IMG/VR virus record: IMGVR_UViG_3300018421_000004 | Coordinates: 1 to 37,757 of that record | Direction: 5' to 3' (one strand) | Origin: a virus | Length of the DNA stretch: 37,757 nt | Shown: in pieces, positions 31,277 through 37,338 of the stretch | How positions within the stretch are numbered: the first letter of the stretch is position 1 | Layout of the letters: each line of letters starts with the position of its first letter | Made by a program: the position numbers and the translations under genes | The notes under the pieces: generated by a model | What the model was told of the DNA's origin: nothing | Database searches by the model: none | What the model saw: the letters and a program-made list of their open reading frames with translations, nothing else

Positions 31277-31586
31277 TGCGCATCACCCCGAGGTCAATCA
31301 GGTAGCAATGAGCCGCTCCGAAGTGCTCAAGCACTTCATTGTCGTCGATGGCACTCGGGTCCTCGACGCCCATAGAGCGCAGCGCAGCGATCCCGCTCGC
31401 AATCTGACACGCGATCCCGAGCGAGCGGTAAAGGTGGACGACGTCCGGGTGCGCGCCCTGCGACCCCCGGTCGTTCGCTTGCTTCAGGAACTGACGCGCG
31501 GCATCCGCAAGCGGCTTAGGCTTCTCCTCACCGATGAAGGAGCGGACGCGGTCCTCGTAACGGTCGATCTGCTCATGGGTCAGCAT
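31269..31586 (-). CDS. Hypothetical helical protein, 105 aa
   Basis: ATG overlaps the upstream stop (TGATG). Almost all helical: LTHEQIDRYEDRVRSFIGEEKPKPLADAARQFLKQANDRG and a second half with HPDVVHLYRSLGIACQIASGIAALRSMG and EVLEHFGAAHCYLIDLGV. The centre is mildly hydrophobic but too short for a membrane span. Unknown role in the early-gene-like block. Confidence 0.65.
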   Translation of the reverse strand: MLTHEQIDRYEDRVRSFIGEEKPKPLADAARQFLKQANDRGSQGAHPDVVHLYRSLGIACQIASGIAALRSMGVEDPSAIDDNEVLEHFGAAHCYLIDLGVMRND

Positions 31587-31837
31587 CAGCTCACCCCCGC
31601 ACGGATAGTGTCTCTATCGAGCTCAACCGGGTTACCGAATGCAGCGCAGTAGCGAACGGCCTCGCTCCTGAGGGCCTCGGACGCGTCGGCCAAGACCTGC
31701 GAAACGGTATCGGGCAAGGTCCCCGATACTGCGAGGCGGGCCTTGTGGGCCGCCGCCGCAATCTTGGCGTCGAAGTATCCGCGATCCCAATATGTGGGCG
31801 CTCCATAGGGGAGGAGATCGGGGTATAGGCAACGCAT
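31586..31837 (-). CDS. Hypothetical protein, 83 aa
   Basis: ATG overlaps the stop of the gene before it (TGATG). Starts MRCLYPDLLPYGAPTYWDRGYFDAK and continues as a helix with many Ala (IAAAAHKARLAVSGTLPDTVSQVLADASEALRSEAVRYCAAFG). Aromatic-rich N-terminus, helical rest; no domain recognised. Part of the coupled small-gene group. Confidence 0.65.
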   Translation of the reverse strand: MRCLYPDLLPYGAPTYWDRGYFDAKIAAAAHKARLAVSGTLPDTVSQVLADASEALRSEAVRYCAAFGNPVELDRDTIRAGVS

Positions 31838-32028
31838 CAGTTCACCCCCGCGCGGCCAGCGAGCGCCTCAGCCTGGGCGTCCGCCCCAAGACGGCGGAGG
31901 TAGCTATCAGCGCCCTCAAACGCGTACCCGTCGCAGTAGCGGCGGAGCTCTTCCGCGTAGAAGGTGGCGCGATCTTCCGCCTCAAGAGAGAACTCGCTAA
32001 GAACCTGAATCGTGGTCTTGCCGGACAT
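31837..32028 (-). CDS. Hypothetical protein, 63 aa, first gene of the small-gene block
   Basis: Start chosen at MSGKTTIQVLSEFSLEAEDR; the RBS is only a weak AGAAAG, and reading further upstream would run into intergenic repeats. The rest (ATFYAEELRRYCDGYAFEGADSYLRRLGADAQAEALAGR) is helical. It stands directly downstream of the repeat-rich control region at 32029-32365, so it is likely the first gene transcribed to the left. Function unknown. Confidence 0.6.
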   Translation of the reverse strand: MSGKTTIQVLSEFSLEAEDRATFYAEELRRYCDGYAFEGADSYLRRLGADAQAEALAGRAGVN

Positions 32029-32365
32029 ATCGTCTGCTTTCTGTTGCGGGGGGCGACCCCCTTGGGAAGCAGCTACCCTATCAAGCGCTGAAACGGTGTC
32101 GTTGACGTAGGTCACACCGTGACTGGCCGGTGTGTGCGCCAGGTCACCCAGGGTATTGCCAATGTGGCACGAGCTCGAGCTTGGCTTGTGCCAATATGAC
32201 AAACGTACCCAACCCCTATTGCGAGGTTCGGTTGGGCGTGCTACTTCCCTTACATGTTTCGCCAACGTGACATAGCTCACACGTTGTGCCCGCCTGAACC
32301 CGGGGCAAGCTTGCCCCGCGCCCCTGCGGATCCGGCTTGTCTCGCGGTTGGGTACGGCGCCGTAA
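32029..32365. other. 337-bp intergenic region dense in repeats, candidate origin/control region
   Basis: No gene fits here. It holds three CRP/FNR-like palindromes (32101-32116, 32133-32148, 32266-32281); the long inverted pair CGTACCCAACC (32204-32214) and GGTTGGGTACG (32346-32356), with an extra GGTTGGG at 32230-32236; a related motif GCCAATGTGGC, GCCAATATGAC, GCCAACGTGAC at 32158, 32190 and 32261; an 18-bp perfect palindrome CGGGGCAAGCTTGCCCCG at 32301-32318; and CGGATCCGGCTTG (32327-32339) inverted at 32389-32401. Iteron-like repeats plus palindromes between divergent genes suit an origin or a divergent promoter region. Confidence 0.5.
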
Positions 32366-32689
32366 ATGTCTGACAACGCAAGGCAAGTCAAGCCGGATCC
32401 GGATACGGATATCGATGCAGATCTTGAGGCGCTGATAGAGCGCTACCTGCAGCAACTCGACACTGTCGAGGGTTGCCGCCGGGTTCTTGCCGAAGTTCTA
32501 GCCAAGGCGGTTAGGGGTGAGGTATCGGAGCGTATGGCCGGCATTCTGCGCGGCATGGTCGATTCGGCCTCCCGCCTGATTGAGGCGGAGGCGCGGGGCG
32601 GTACGGATCAGCGCTCATCCGAGGCAATCCGCACGCTAGCAGAGGCAAACGCTAGGGCGCAGCGCAAGGCGCGCCGGCTAAACGGTTAG
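32366..32689 (+). CDS. Small helical protein, 107 aa
   Basis: ATG without a clear ribosome binding site; a leaderless message is possible. After an acidic start (MSDNARQVKPDPDTDIDADLEALIERYL) the protein is helical (QQLDTVEGCRRVLAEVLAKAVRGEVSERMAGILRGMVDSASRLIEAEARGG) with a basic C-terminus (NARAQRKARRLNG). Such a layout appears in small terminase subunits and in other oligomeric DNA-binding helpers, but no HTH is obvious. It stands alone between two repeat-rich intergenic regions, with an inverted repeat covering its first codons, which makes an origin-linked or autoregulated role attractive. Confidence 0.6.
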   Translation: MSDNARQVKPDPDTDIDADLEALIERYLQQLDTVEGCRRVLAEVLAKAVRGEVSERMAGILRGMVDSASRLIEAEARGGTDQRSSEAIRTLAEANARAQRKARRLNG

Positions 32690-33022
32690 CGTCTGGCGCT
32701 GGGTTGCGGTGTGACCTGGCGCACATTCCCCCCGCGCTAGCGTGATTCCCATCACAGACCGGCAGCGAGCGCTGTGCTATCGTGCGCGGCCCTGGGTGCA
32801 GCCGTCACACTGTGAGCTCCGTCACTTGCGTGACGTGGGTCACTTTTAAAGGGGGGGGTGTGACGTGGATCACTTGACGGGAATAATCCCTTGACACGCA
32901 GGGGGGGGTAGGGGGGGGGTACCCAGAAAATAACACGAGCACCTGAGATGGTCCTCACAGGTGTGACGCAGGTCAACGACAGGGCGGCCGGTTTCTGACA
33001 CGATGCGTTTCGGAGGTGAGAG
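32690..33022. promoter_or_regulatory. 333-bp intergenic region with CRP/FNR-like sites and long G runs
   Basis: Six palindromes of the TGTGA-N6-TCACA type are packed here: 32710-32725, 32741-32756 (CGTGA-TTCCCA-TCACA), 32811-32826, 32829-32844, 32859-32874 and 32962-32977. Runs of eight, eight and nine G occur at 32851-32858, 32901-32908 and 32911-32919; the last two, split by TA, could fold as a G-quadruplex. A perfect TTGACA is at 32891 but has no fitting -10. The gene after it (33023) has GGAGGTGAG as RBS. No coding frame is supported. Confidence 0.6.
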
Positions 33023-33214
33023 ATGAATCCCGATGATGTCGAGACCTGGAAAGAGATCGCCCAGTCTGCTCGAGACCAGCGCGACCTGACGGCGGCGGTC
33101 TACTCTGCCCGGGCGAAGTATGCCCGCGAGCGCGAGCGGCAGGCGTGCGTTCGAGAGCTCGAGGCTGCGGGCCTGTTTGCGGCTGCGGAACTGCTGATGA
33201 AGGGGGTGAAGTGA
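33023..33214 (+). CDS. Hypothetical protein, 63 aa
   Basis: GGAGGTGAG lies 5-6 nt before the ATG. Helical, with a charged N-terminus (MNPDDVETWKEIAQSARDQRDLTAAVYSARAKYARERERQ) and an end of CVRELEAAGLFAAAELLMKG, where hydrophobic residues repeat as in a helical hairpin. First of four coupled genes driven from the control region to the left. No function recognised. Confidence 0.7.
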   Translation: MNPDDVETWKEIAQSARDQRDLTAAVYSARAKYARERERQACVRELEAAGLFAAAELLMKGVK

Positions 33215-33480
33215 TGTTTGTCCAGACGAAGATGCCCATTCTTGACGTGACCATGAGCGAGGAGCTCTACCAGCGGGTCATCAACCGCCTGTTGGTGGGC
33301 CTGGCGTTCCGCTTGGCCGGGGAGGCTGTGCCCGGGTCTGCTGTTGAGGTCTACACCAGGGATTCGTCCCTGTTTGTGACCGACGGCGGCGAAGCCCCTT
33401 CGGGGGCTCAGCGCTGGAAGGTCAAGGAGGACTACGCCCAGGCCGCGTTCAACTGGGCCCAGCTCTCGGAGGAGCTGTGA
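33214..33480 (+). CDS. Hypothetical protein, 88 aa
   Basis: The ATG overlaps the previous stop (TGATG). Soluble alpha/beta: MFVQTKMPILDVTMSEELYQRVINRLL, a mildly hydrophobic helix (VGLAFRLAGEAVPGSAVEVY), a strand with SSLFVTDGG and a C-terminal WKVKEDYAQAAFNWAQLSEEL. No motif. The GTG of the next gene overlaps its stop (GTGA). Confidence 0.65.
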   Translation: MFVQTKMPILDVTMSEELYQRVINRLLVGLAFRLAGEAVPGSAVEVYTRDSSLFVTDGGEAPSGAQRWKVKEDYAQAAFNWAQLSEEL

Positions 33481-33587
33481 AGGATACCGGCGACAACGTC
33501 AACGCGAGCGGCTGCTTCAACATCATCTTCCACTACGTGATCGTGAGCTTGATTGCTTACTGGATCGGAAGGGCGTGTTTCCATTGA
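33477..33587 (+). CDS. 36-residue micro membrane protein
   Basis: GTG overlaps the previous stop (GTGA) with GGAGG about 5 nt upstream. After a polar start (KDTGDNVNASG) residues about 13-32 form one membrane helix (CFNIIFHYVIVSLIAYWIG), ending with a positive residue and Cys. The next gene starts on its stop (TTGA). Single-span micro-proteins coupled in pairs are seen in phage lysis and exclusion modules; nothing more can be said. Confidence 0.6.
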   Translation: MKDTGDNVNASGCFNIIFHYVIVSLIAYWIGRACFH

Positions 33588-33745
33588 AGACGATCAAGGA
33601 CGGCGAGGACCTGGTCGTGGTCTCCGCAGAAGAGGTCCCCAGCGACGCCTGGTGGCTGTTCATCGGGGTCTTGATGCTGCTCTGCGGGTTCGCGGGGTTC
33701 TTCCTGGGCTGGTTCGCCGGACTGGCGTTCCTGACCTGGGGCTAG
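33584..33745 (+). CDS. 53-residue membrane protein
   Basis: TTG start overlapping the previous stop. After an acidic start (MKTIKDGEDLVVVSAEEVP) residues about 21-50 form a hydrophobic stretch with a glycine-phenylalanine pattern (LFIGVLMLLCGFAGFFLGWF). Its TAG and the TAG of the convergent lipoprotein gene use the same CTAG, so the two genes end on top of each other. The pair 33477-33745 could be a holin-like or toxin-like module, on topology only. Confidence 0.6.
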   Translation: MKTIKDGEDLVVVSAEEVPSDAWWLFIGVLMLLCGFAGFFLGWFAGLAFLTWG

Positions 33746-34569
33746 AGCTCCACGCAGGGCGGGCTCGCTCCGCCGAGCGGGTAGATGAGGTCGTTCACGG
33801 TCGACACCCATCCGCCGCAGGCCTCGACGGCACCCGCCCAGTGCGGGAAGTGCGACTCCTTGGTGATGACGCCCAGCTCGAAGCCCTCGTCCTGACAGGC
33901 CTCGATGACCCGCAGGATCCCGTTGCTTCCAGCGATTGGGTCCTGCGGGGGCTCGTCTGAGACGACCACCACGAGGCGCGCATGGCCGGGGGGCCAACCC
34001 CCCACCAGGTTCGACGCCTCCTCAACTGCCCAGCCGGCGTGCTCCTGGCCCGACATATGGGGCAGGCTGACGCACATGTTGCCGCCCCAAGACACGATGC
34101 TGTAGTGGGGCTGCGTGTAGCGCCCGCCGAAGACAACCACCGAGCGCAGGAGGTCGTTTCGGCCATCCAGGGCGCAGAGCGCGTTGTTCACCCACTGGCG
34201 CCACGGATTCATGCTCCCAGAGCCGTCAATCACGATGATTTCGGCCCAGGGGGCGCAATCCTCGTCGTTGATTCCGTCGCAATCGCTGTCCAGCTCCGTG
34301 GGCAGCAGCGGCGGCGCGCCCAGGCCGTTGCAGTCGCGCCATCCGGGGCGGCACTCCCCCTGCGGGGCGCCCTCGAGGGGCCAAACGAGCTCGATTTCGC
34401 AGGATTCGGGCTCAGGGCCCGCCTCCGGGCCGGCGTCCACCTCGAGGGGGTCTCTCCAGCGCGTGCCGTCCTCGGCGGGCGGCCCAGAATCCGGCTCTGG
34501 GGGGATGTAAATCAGCCTCTCGTCGCCGCAGGCGGCCAAGAGCAGCGTCAGGAGCAGTGCTCGGCGCAC
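33742..34569 (-). CDS. Secreted von Willebrand factor A lipoprotein
   Basis: 275 aa from the GTG at 34569, one base after the stop of the gene before. Residues 1-14 form a lipoprotein signal ending in LLAAC (lipid Cys14). A Pro/Gly/Asp-rich linker (DAGPEAGPEP, about 45-55) and a Ca-type DSDCDGINDEDC motif (94-105) lead to a vWA domain: IIVIDGSGSM is the MIDAS triad start (Asp115, Ser117, Ser119), with Asp205 in VVVVSDEPPQD as the usual later Asp. Eight or more cysteines could form disulphides outside. Gly after the lipid Cys suggests outer-membrane sorting. Phage lipoproteins are known to block receptors; a vWA phage lipoprotein would be very unusual. Confidence 0.9.
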   Translation of the reverse strand: MRRALLLTLLLAACGDERLIYIPPEPDSGPPAEDGTRWRDPLEVDAGPEAGPEPESCEIELVWPLEGAPQGECRPGWRDCNGLGAPPLLPTELDSDCDGINDEDCAPWAEIIVIDGSGSMNPWRQWVNNALCALDGRNDLLRSVVVFGGRYTQPHYSIVSWGGNMCVSLPHMSGQEHAGWAVEEASNLVGGWPPGHARLVVVVSDEPPQDPIAGSNGILRVIEACQDEGFELGVITKESHFPHWAGAVEACGGWVSTVNDLIYPLGGASPPCVEL

Positions 34570-34570
34570 C

Positions 34571-34804
34571 TCACACCCATCCGCGCTTGTTGGCGACGTA
34601 TCCCTCGCCGAGGGTGCCATCGTCGAGGAACCTGCGGATGACTACGTGGGAAATCTCGCCCGTTTTGCAGTCCCAGGCGCGCGCCACTACATGAAACCAG
34701 CGACGATATCTGTCGTGATCGACCAGCTCGACCCGGTCGCCCGCCCTGCGGTGCTCGAGCATCCGGAACAGGCCCGGGGCCCAGGGGGGCTGCTGGGCCT
34801 TCAT
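34571..34804 (-). CDS. Small beta-rich protein, 77 aa
   Basis: ATG overlaps the stop of the upstream gene (ATGA). Residues about 18-70 look like a small barrel: GDRVELVDHDRYRRWFHVVARAWDCKTGEISHVVIRRFLDDGTLGEGYV. No signal peptide or membrane span. The strand pattern could be a compact SH3- or SPOR-like fold, but this is a guess. Stop lies one base before the lipoprotein start. Confidence 0.65.
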   Translation of the reverse strand: MKAQQPPWAPGLFRMLEHRRAGDRVELVDHDRYRRWFHVVARAWDCKTGEISHVVIRRFLDDGTLGEGYVANKRGWV

Positions 34805-35139
34805 TTGACGCGGGTCCCGATGGGCGTGTGAGCCGGCGAGGAGGCCGCCCGCTGCCGCTCCCAGCGGCGCAACTCCTCCTCCTCAGCGCTGGCGAGGAGG
34901 CGGAGCCCGCCGTTCTCGCCGCGGATGTACGACGCGCAGTCGTGGAGCCCTCGAGCTGCGCCAAGGCAGACAGCGAGGAACGCGGTGATGGGCAGGTAGA
35001 CCAGCATGCGCACCGGCGTGGCGACCGCGACGTCGATGAATGTCTGCCAGGCGCGAATGCTTACAGCTTCACGCCCTTCGGCGTTGCGAGCGGTCGCTCT
35101 TTCGAGCCCCACCTCACCAGTTCGTCGTCTATCCAGCAC
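34801..35139 (-). CDS. Single-span membrane protein, start uncertain
   Basis: The safe part begins around residue 42 from GTG 35139: VRMLVYLPITAFLAVCLGAARGL is a membrane span, followed by a charged tail (ASAEEEELRRWERQRAASSPAHTPIG). Residues just before (RAWQTFIDVAVATP) look like a natural amphipathic start, so translation may begin at an unusual codon near 35055. GTG at 35139 has GAGGGG 5 nt before it but would overlap the previous gene by 79 bp; GTG at 35016 is the shortest choice. Confidence 0.5.
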   Translation of the reverse strand: MLDRRRTGEVGLERATARNAEGREAVSIRAWQTFIDVAVATPVRMLVYLPITAFLAVCLGAARGLHDCASYIRGENGGLRLLASAEEEELRRWERQRAASSPAHTPIGTRVK

Positions 35140-35255
35140 CGCAGCCCCTCGCTGACCCGCAACGGGTCGTCTCCGTCTTCAAGAATAGCGCGCGCGGTGA
35201 TGCGCCTGCCATCCGGGGACACCCTCTCGACCGTGATGCTCTCGAAGTAGGCCAT
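35061..35255 (-). CDS. Small beta-rich protein, 64 aa
   Basis: Starts MAYFESITVERVSPDGRRIT at the ATG that overlaps the metallophosphoesterase stop (TGATG). Strand-rich with charged turns (ARAILEDGDDPLRVSEGLRCWIDDELVRWG) and a basic end. Could be a small adaptor of its neighbours. No family recognised. Confidence 0.65.
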   Translation of the reverse strand: MAYFESITVERVSPDGRRITARAILEDGDDPLRVSEGLRCWIDDELVRWGSKERPLATPKGVKL

Positions 35256-36259
35256 CACCCGCTCCGGAGCCATTCGAGGTACTCCGCCGCGAGCTCCACG
35301 TCGTGGAACAGCTTGCAGCGGTCCCCAGGGTGGGCGCTCATGTCGATGACCGTCGTCAGGCTGCACCCGTAGCTGTCCTCCGGGAAGTCCTTGGCCTCCG
35401 CGTACTCGTCGTCCCGCTTGTAGCCCCGCACGCGGATTGACATCGCGCACCGGCCCGGCTGGGCCTCCTCGTAGTACTGGCCCCAGCAGTGCTTGTGGCC
35501 GCAGACGAGCAGGTCGCCCCATGGACGCATCTTCGCGCGCTTCATCATCCCATGCGTGTTGTTCCACATCGAGTGCCCCTTGAAGTCGTGGCGCACGTTC
35601 AGGCGGAAGGTCGCGCCGGCCTGGTTGAAGTACTCGATGCGCGCCTCGTGGTCGGCGAACGCGGACACCTGGGCGCCTGCGGAGAACTCCCGAAACAGGC
35701 TCCCGCCCTGGTTCCAGTGGTCGTGGTTGCCGAGGATGATGTAGTCGTAGGGCACCTCGTGGAACAGCCATTTACCGAGCTTGAAGGCTTCGCTCTCCGT
35801 CGCCCCCTGCTGCTTGTACTTGCCGATGAGCTTGCCGACCCAGTTGTTGACCGTGTCGCCCACGTTGCCGGCGTACATGCCCTCGGTTGCGTTGATGGTC
35901 TCCACGTCGCGGATGAGCGCGTCCCAGTCGCACCCGTCGTCGTCGACGTGCGGGTCGCCCATGTGGACCACCGCGAAGGGCTCGTCGCGCTGGATGCGCA
36001 CCACCCGCTTGCGGACCTCGTTGGCGCCGCGGGCCCGCCGCGACCGCGCGACCTGGCGCGCGACAAGGGCCTCGACGGGCTCCTCGGTCGGGTCCTCGAG
36101 GGTGTGGTGCTCGGCGTCGAGCTCTCGGTACTGGAAGTGGCACTTGCGCTGCGGGTTCACCCGCATCTCGAGGTCGCCCTGCAGGGCCCGGTAGCGCACC
36201 CCGGCGGTGCCGATGCCGAGCCTCTTCGCCATCTCCCCGGCGCTGATCCATTCACTCAT
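35255..36259 (-). CDS. Calcineurin-like metallophosphoesterase with N-terminal helix-turn-helix, 334 aa
   Basis: ATG at 36259 has GAGGAGGA 6 nt before it. The first 30 residues (WISAGEMAKRLGIGTAGVRYR) form a MerR-like HTH. The hydrolase core has all motifs in order: GDPH (Asp102, His104), GNVGD (Asp135), ILGNHDHW (Asn178, His179), and CGHKH (His255, His257), i.e. the two-metal site of the family. Substrates of such enzymes range from nucleic acids to cyclic nucleotides and proteins, so the target is open. Placed in an operon with a membrane protein, small proteins and a vWA lipoprotein, it could serve an exclusion or signalling system; a DNA-linked role is favoured by the HTH. Confidence 0.9.
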   Translation of the reverse strand: MSEWISAGEMAKRLGIGTAGVRYRALQGDLEMRVNPQRKCHFQYRELDAEHHTLEDPTEEPVEALVARQVARSRRARGANEVRKRVVRIQRDEPFAVVHMGDPHVDDDGCDWDALIRDVETINATEGMYAGNVGDTVNNWVGKLIGKYKQQGATESEAFKLGKWLFHEVPYDYIILGNHDHWNQGGSLFREFSAGAQVSAFADHEARIEYFNQAGATFRLNVRHDFKGHSMWNNTHGMMKRAKMRPWGDLLVCGHKHCWGQYYEEAQPGRCAMSIRVRGYKRDDEYAEAKDFPEDSYGCSLTTVIDMSAHPGDRCKLFHDVELAAEYLEWLRSG

Positions 36260-36521
36260 GCAGATCCTCCTCGATCTTGCCAAGGCGCTCCTCGAACTTG
36301 TCGAGCGCGGCCTCAAGCGCCTTTATCTGGCGCCGCAGTTTCTTGATTTGCTTGTCGGTCTCGCCAAAGGCAGCAGACGTCGCGTGAGCAAGGTCACTCT
36401 CCTCGTCGCCTCGCGCCCAGAACTTGTCGGCCAGGTGTACGCCCGTCGACCAGAGGGCCGCCACCAGGACAGCCCCCACCGCTAGCGTGAACAGTTTGAC
36501 TACGTCAAAAGGGTCGTCCAT
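36252..36521 (-). CDS. Membrane protein with coiled coil, 89 aa
   Basis: One membrane span near residues 9-28 (LFTLAVGAVLVAALWSTGV), then a helix from about 30 to 89 with strong heptads (ETDKQIKKLRRQIKALEAALDKFEERLGKIEEDL). The ATG is followed by a D/P-rich start. Resembles the inner-membrane spanin plan, also the gene at 6228, but here it heads the accessory operon and overlaps the metallophosphoesterase by 8 bp. It may act as a membrane anchor for the enzyme. Confidence 0.75.
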   Translation of the reverse strand: MDDPFDVVKLFTLAVGAVLVAALWSTGVHLADKFWARGDEESDLAHATSAAFGETDKQIKKLRRQIKALEAALDKFEERLGKIEEDLHE

Positions 36522-36549
36522 TCGGCCACCATACCAGTCCGCGCCCCCA

Positions 36550-36604
36550 TTGGCGGTATGTGACCCCCATCATAGACACAGGTGTGCGATTTTGCTAAAA
36601 ATCG
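36550..36604. promoter_or_regulatory. Divergent control region with three stacked dyads
   Basis: Between divergent genes at 36521 and 36627: a CRP/FNR-like TGTGA-CCCCCA-TCATA (36559-36574), ACAC-AG-GTGT (36576-36585) and CGATTTT-GCTA-AAAATCG (36587-36604, perfect 7-bp arms) lie end to end. TTGGCG at 36550 could be a weak -35. The order suggests tight control of both operons. Confidence 0.55.
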
Positions 36605-36626
36605 TCTTCCAACCAACGGAGGCAAC

Positions 36627-36932
36627 ATGCCCGGACTTGACGAGCAGGTTTACGAGGCCGCGTGCGCGCGGATGGACGGATACACCCAGGCGATGAAGCA
36701 GGTGAGCGAGCAGTGCAAGGAGCAGCCGCTCGTGTCGATGCTTGGCGAGGTGACGGCTGTCGGGGTCATCTACAAGATGGTCACGTCGCGTTTCCTCGAG
36801 GAGGTCGAGGGCCACGACGGGCGCGCCGCCGCCCTCGCGGACAAGGTGGCGGAGGTGGCGGAGCGCATCATCGAGGAACTCGAGGAGCTCGCCGAGCTGC
36901 AGAAGCTCGAGGGCGAAGGCGGCCCGCATTGA
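36627..36932 (+). CDS. Hypothetical helical protein, 101 aa
   Basis: GGAGG 7 nt before this ATG (MPGLDEQVYEAACARMDGY) makes it the likely start over an upstream ATG. Helical throughout: QAMKQVSEQCKEQPLVSMLGEVTAVGVIYKMVTSRFLEEVEGHDGR, then a coiled-coil end (ADKVAEVAERIIEELEELAELQKLEGEGG). The middle is slightly hydrophobic but not a membrane span. The first gene of the group running into the late operon; the next gene starts at its stop (TTGA). Function unknown. Confidence 0.75.
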   Translation: MPGLDEQVYEAACARMDGYTQAMKQVSEQCKEQPLVSMLGEVTAVGVIYKMVTSRFLEEVEGHDGRAAALADKVAEVAERIIEELEELAELQKLEGEGGPH

Positions 36933-37306
36933 GTCCGGAGGACTTCGAGCAGCTGGTCGACAAGCTCGAGGACGTTAGGGCGTGGCTCGTCGGCCGCGCG
37001 CTTGACGGCCACGTCGTCTACACCGACGTCCTCGAGGCAATCCGGATGGCGCGGGCGCTCCAGCCGTCCACCCCGTTCCCGAATGGCCGCCCCATACGCG
37101 TCGGGGGTCGCACCTATGATTCGGCCCGTCAGGCTGCTTTCATGGAGGGTGTCTCGCCGTCGACGATGAGCCGCTGGGTGAGCAAAGGGCGCGCCGCCTA
37201 TCTGGATGGCGGCGGCGTGCGTCGGCATAAGAAGACCAGCAGAAAGAGCGCGCGCGCTGCGGCGCGTGCGCTAAGATCGGAAGCCGAGCAGGAAGGCTGG
37301 TTGTAG
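36929..37306 (+). CDS. NUMOD/HTH-like DNA-binding protein, terminase small subunit candidate, 125 aa
   Basis: The TTG overlaps the previous stop (TTGA); an upstream ATG in this frame would lie wholly inside the previous gene. N-terminal acidic helix (SPEDFEQLVDKLEDVRAWLVGRALDG), then PIRVGGRTYDSARQAAFMEGVSPSTMSRWVSKGRAAYLDGGGV (about 55-100), which fits the NUMOD1/HTH motif of DNA-binding modules (xxYxSxxxAAxxxGVSxSTxSRxxxxG), and a basic C-terminus. It is encoded upstream of TerL, so it may recognise packaging sites; a late-gene regulator is the alternative. Confidence 0.65.
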   Translation: MSPEDFEQLVDKLEDVRAWLVGRALDGHVVYTDVLEAIRMARALQPSTPFPNGRPIRVGGRTYDSARQAAFMEGVSPSTMSRWVSKGRAAYLDGGGVRRHKKTSRKSARAAARALRSEAEQEGWL

Positions 37307-37338
37307 CGCGCGGCGGGGGGGCCCGACAGGAGGGCCAC

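Noticed and set aside
32891-32936. Perfect TTGACA as a -35 box
   Set aside because: The sequence 16-18 bp later is a G run; the only A/T-rich hexamer (TAACAC at 32931) is too far, so no promoter was called.
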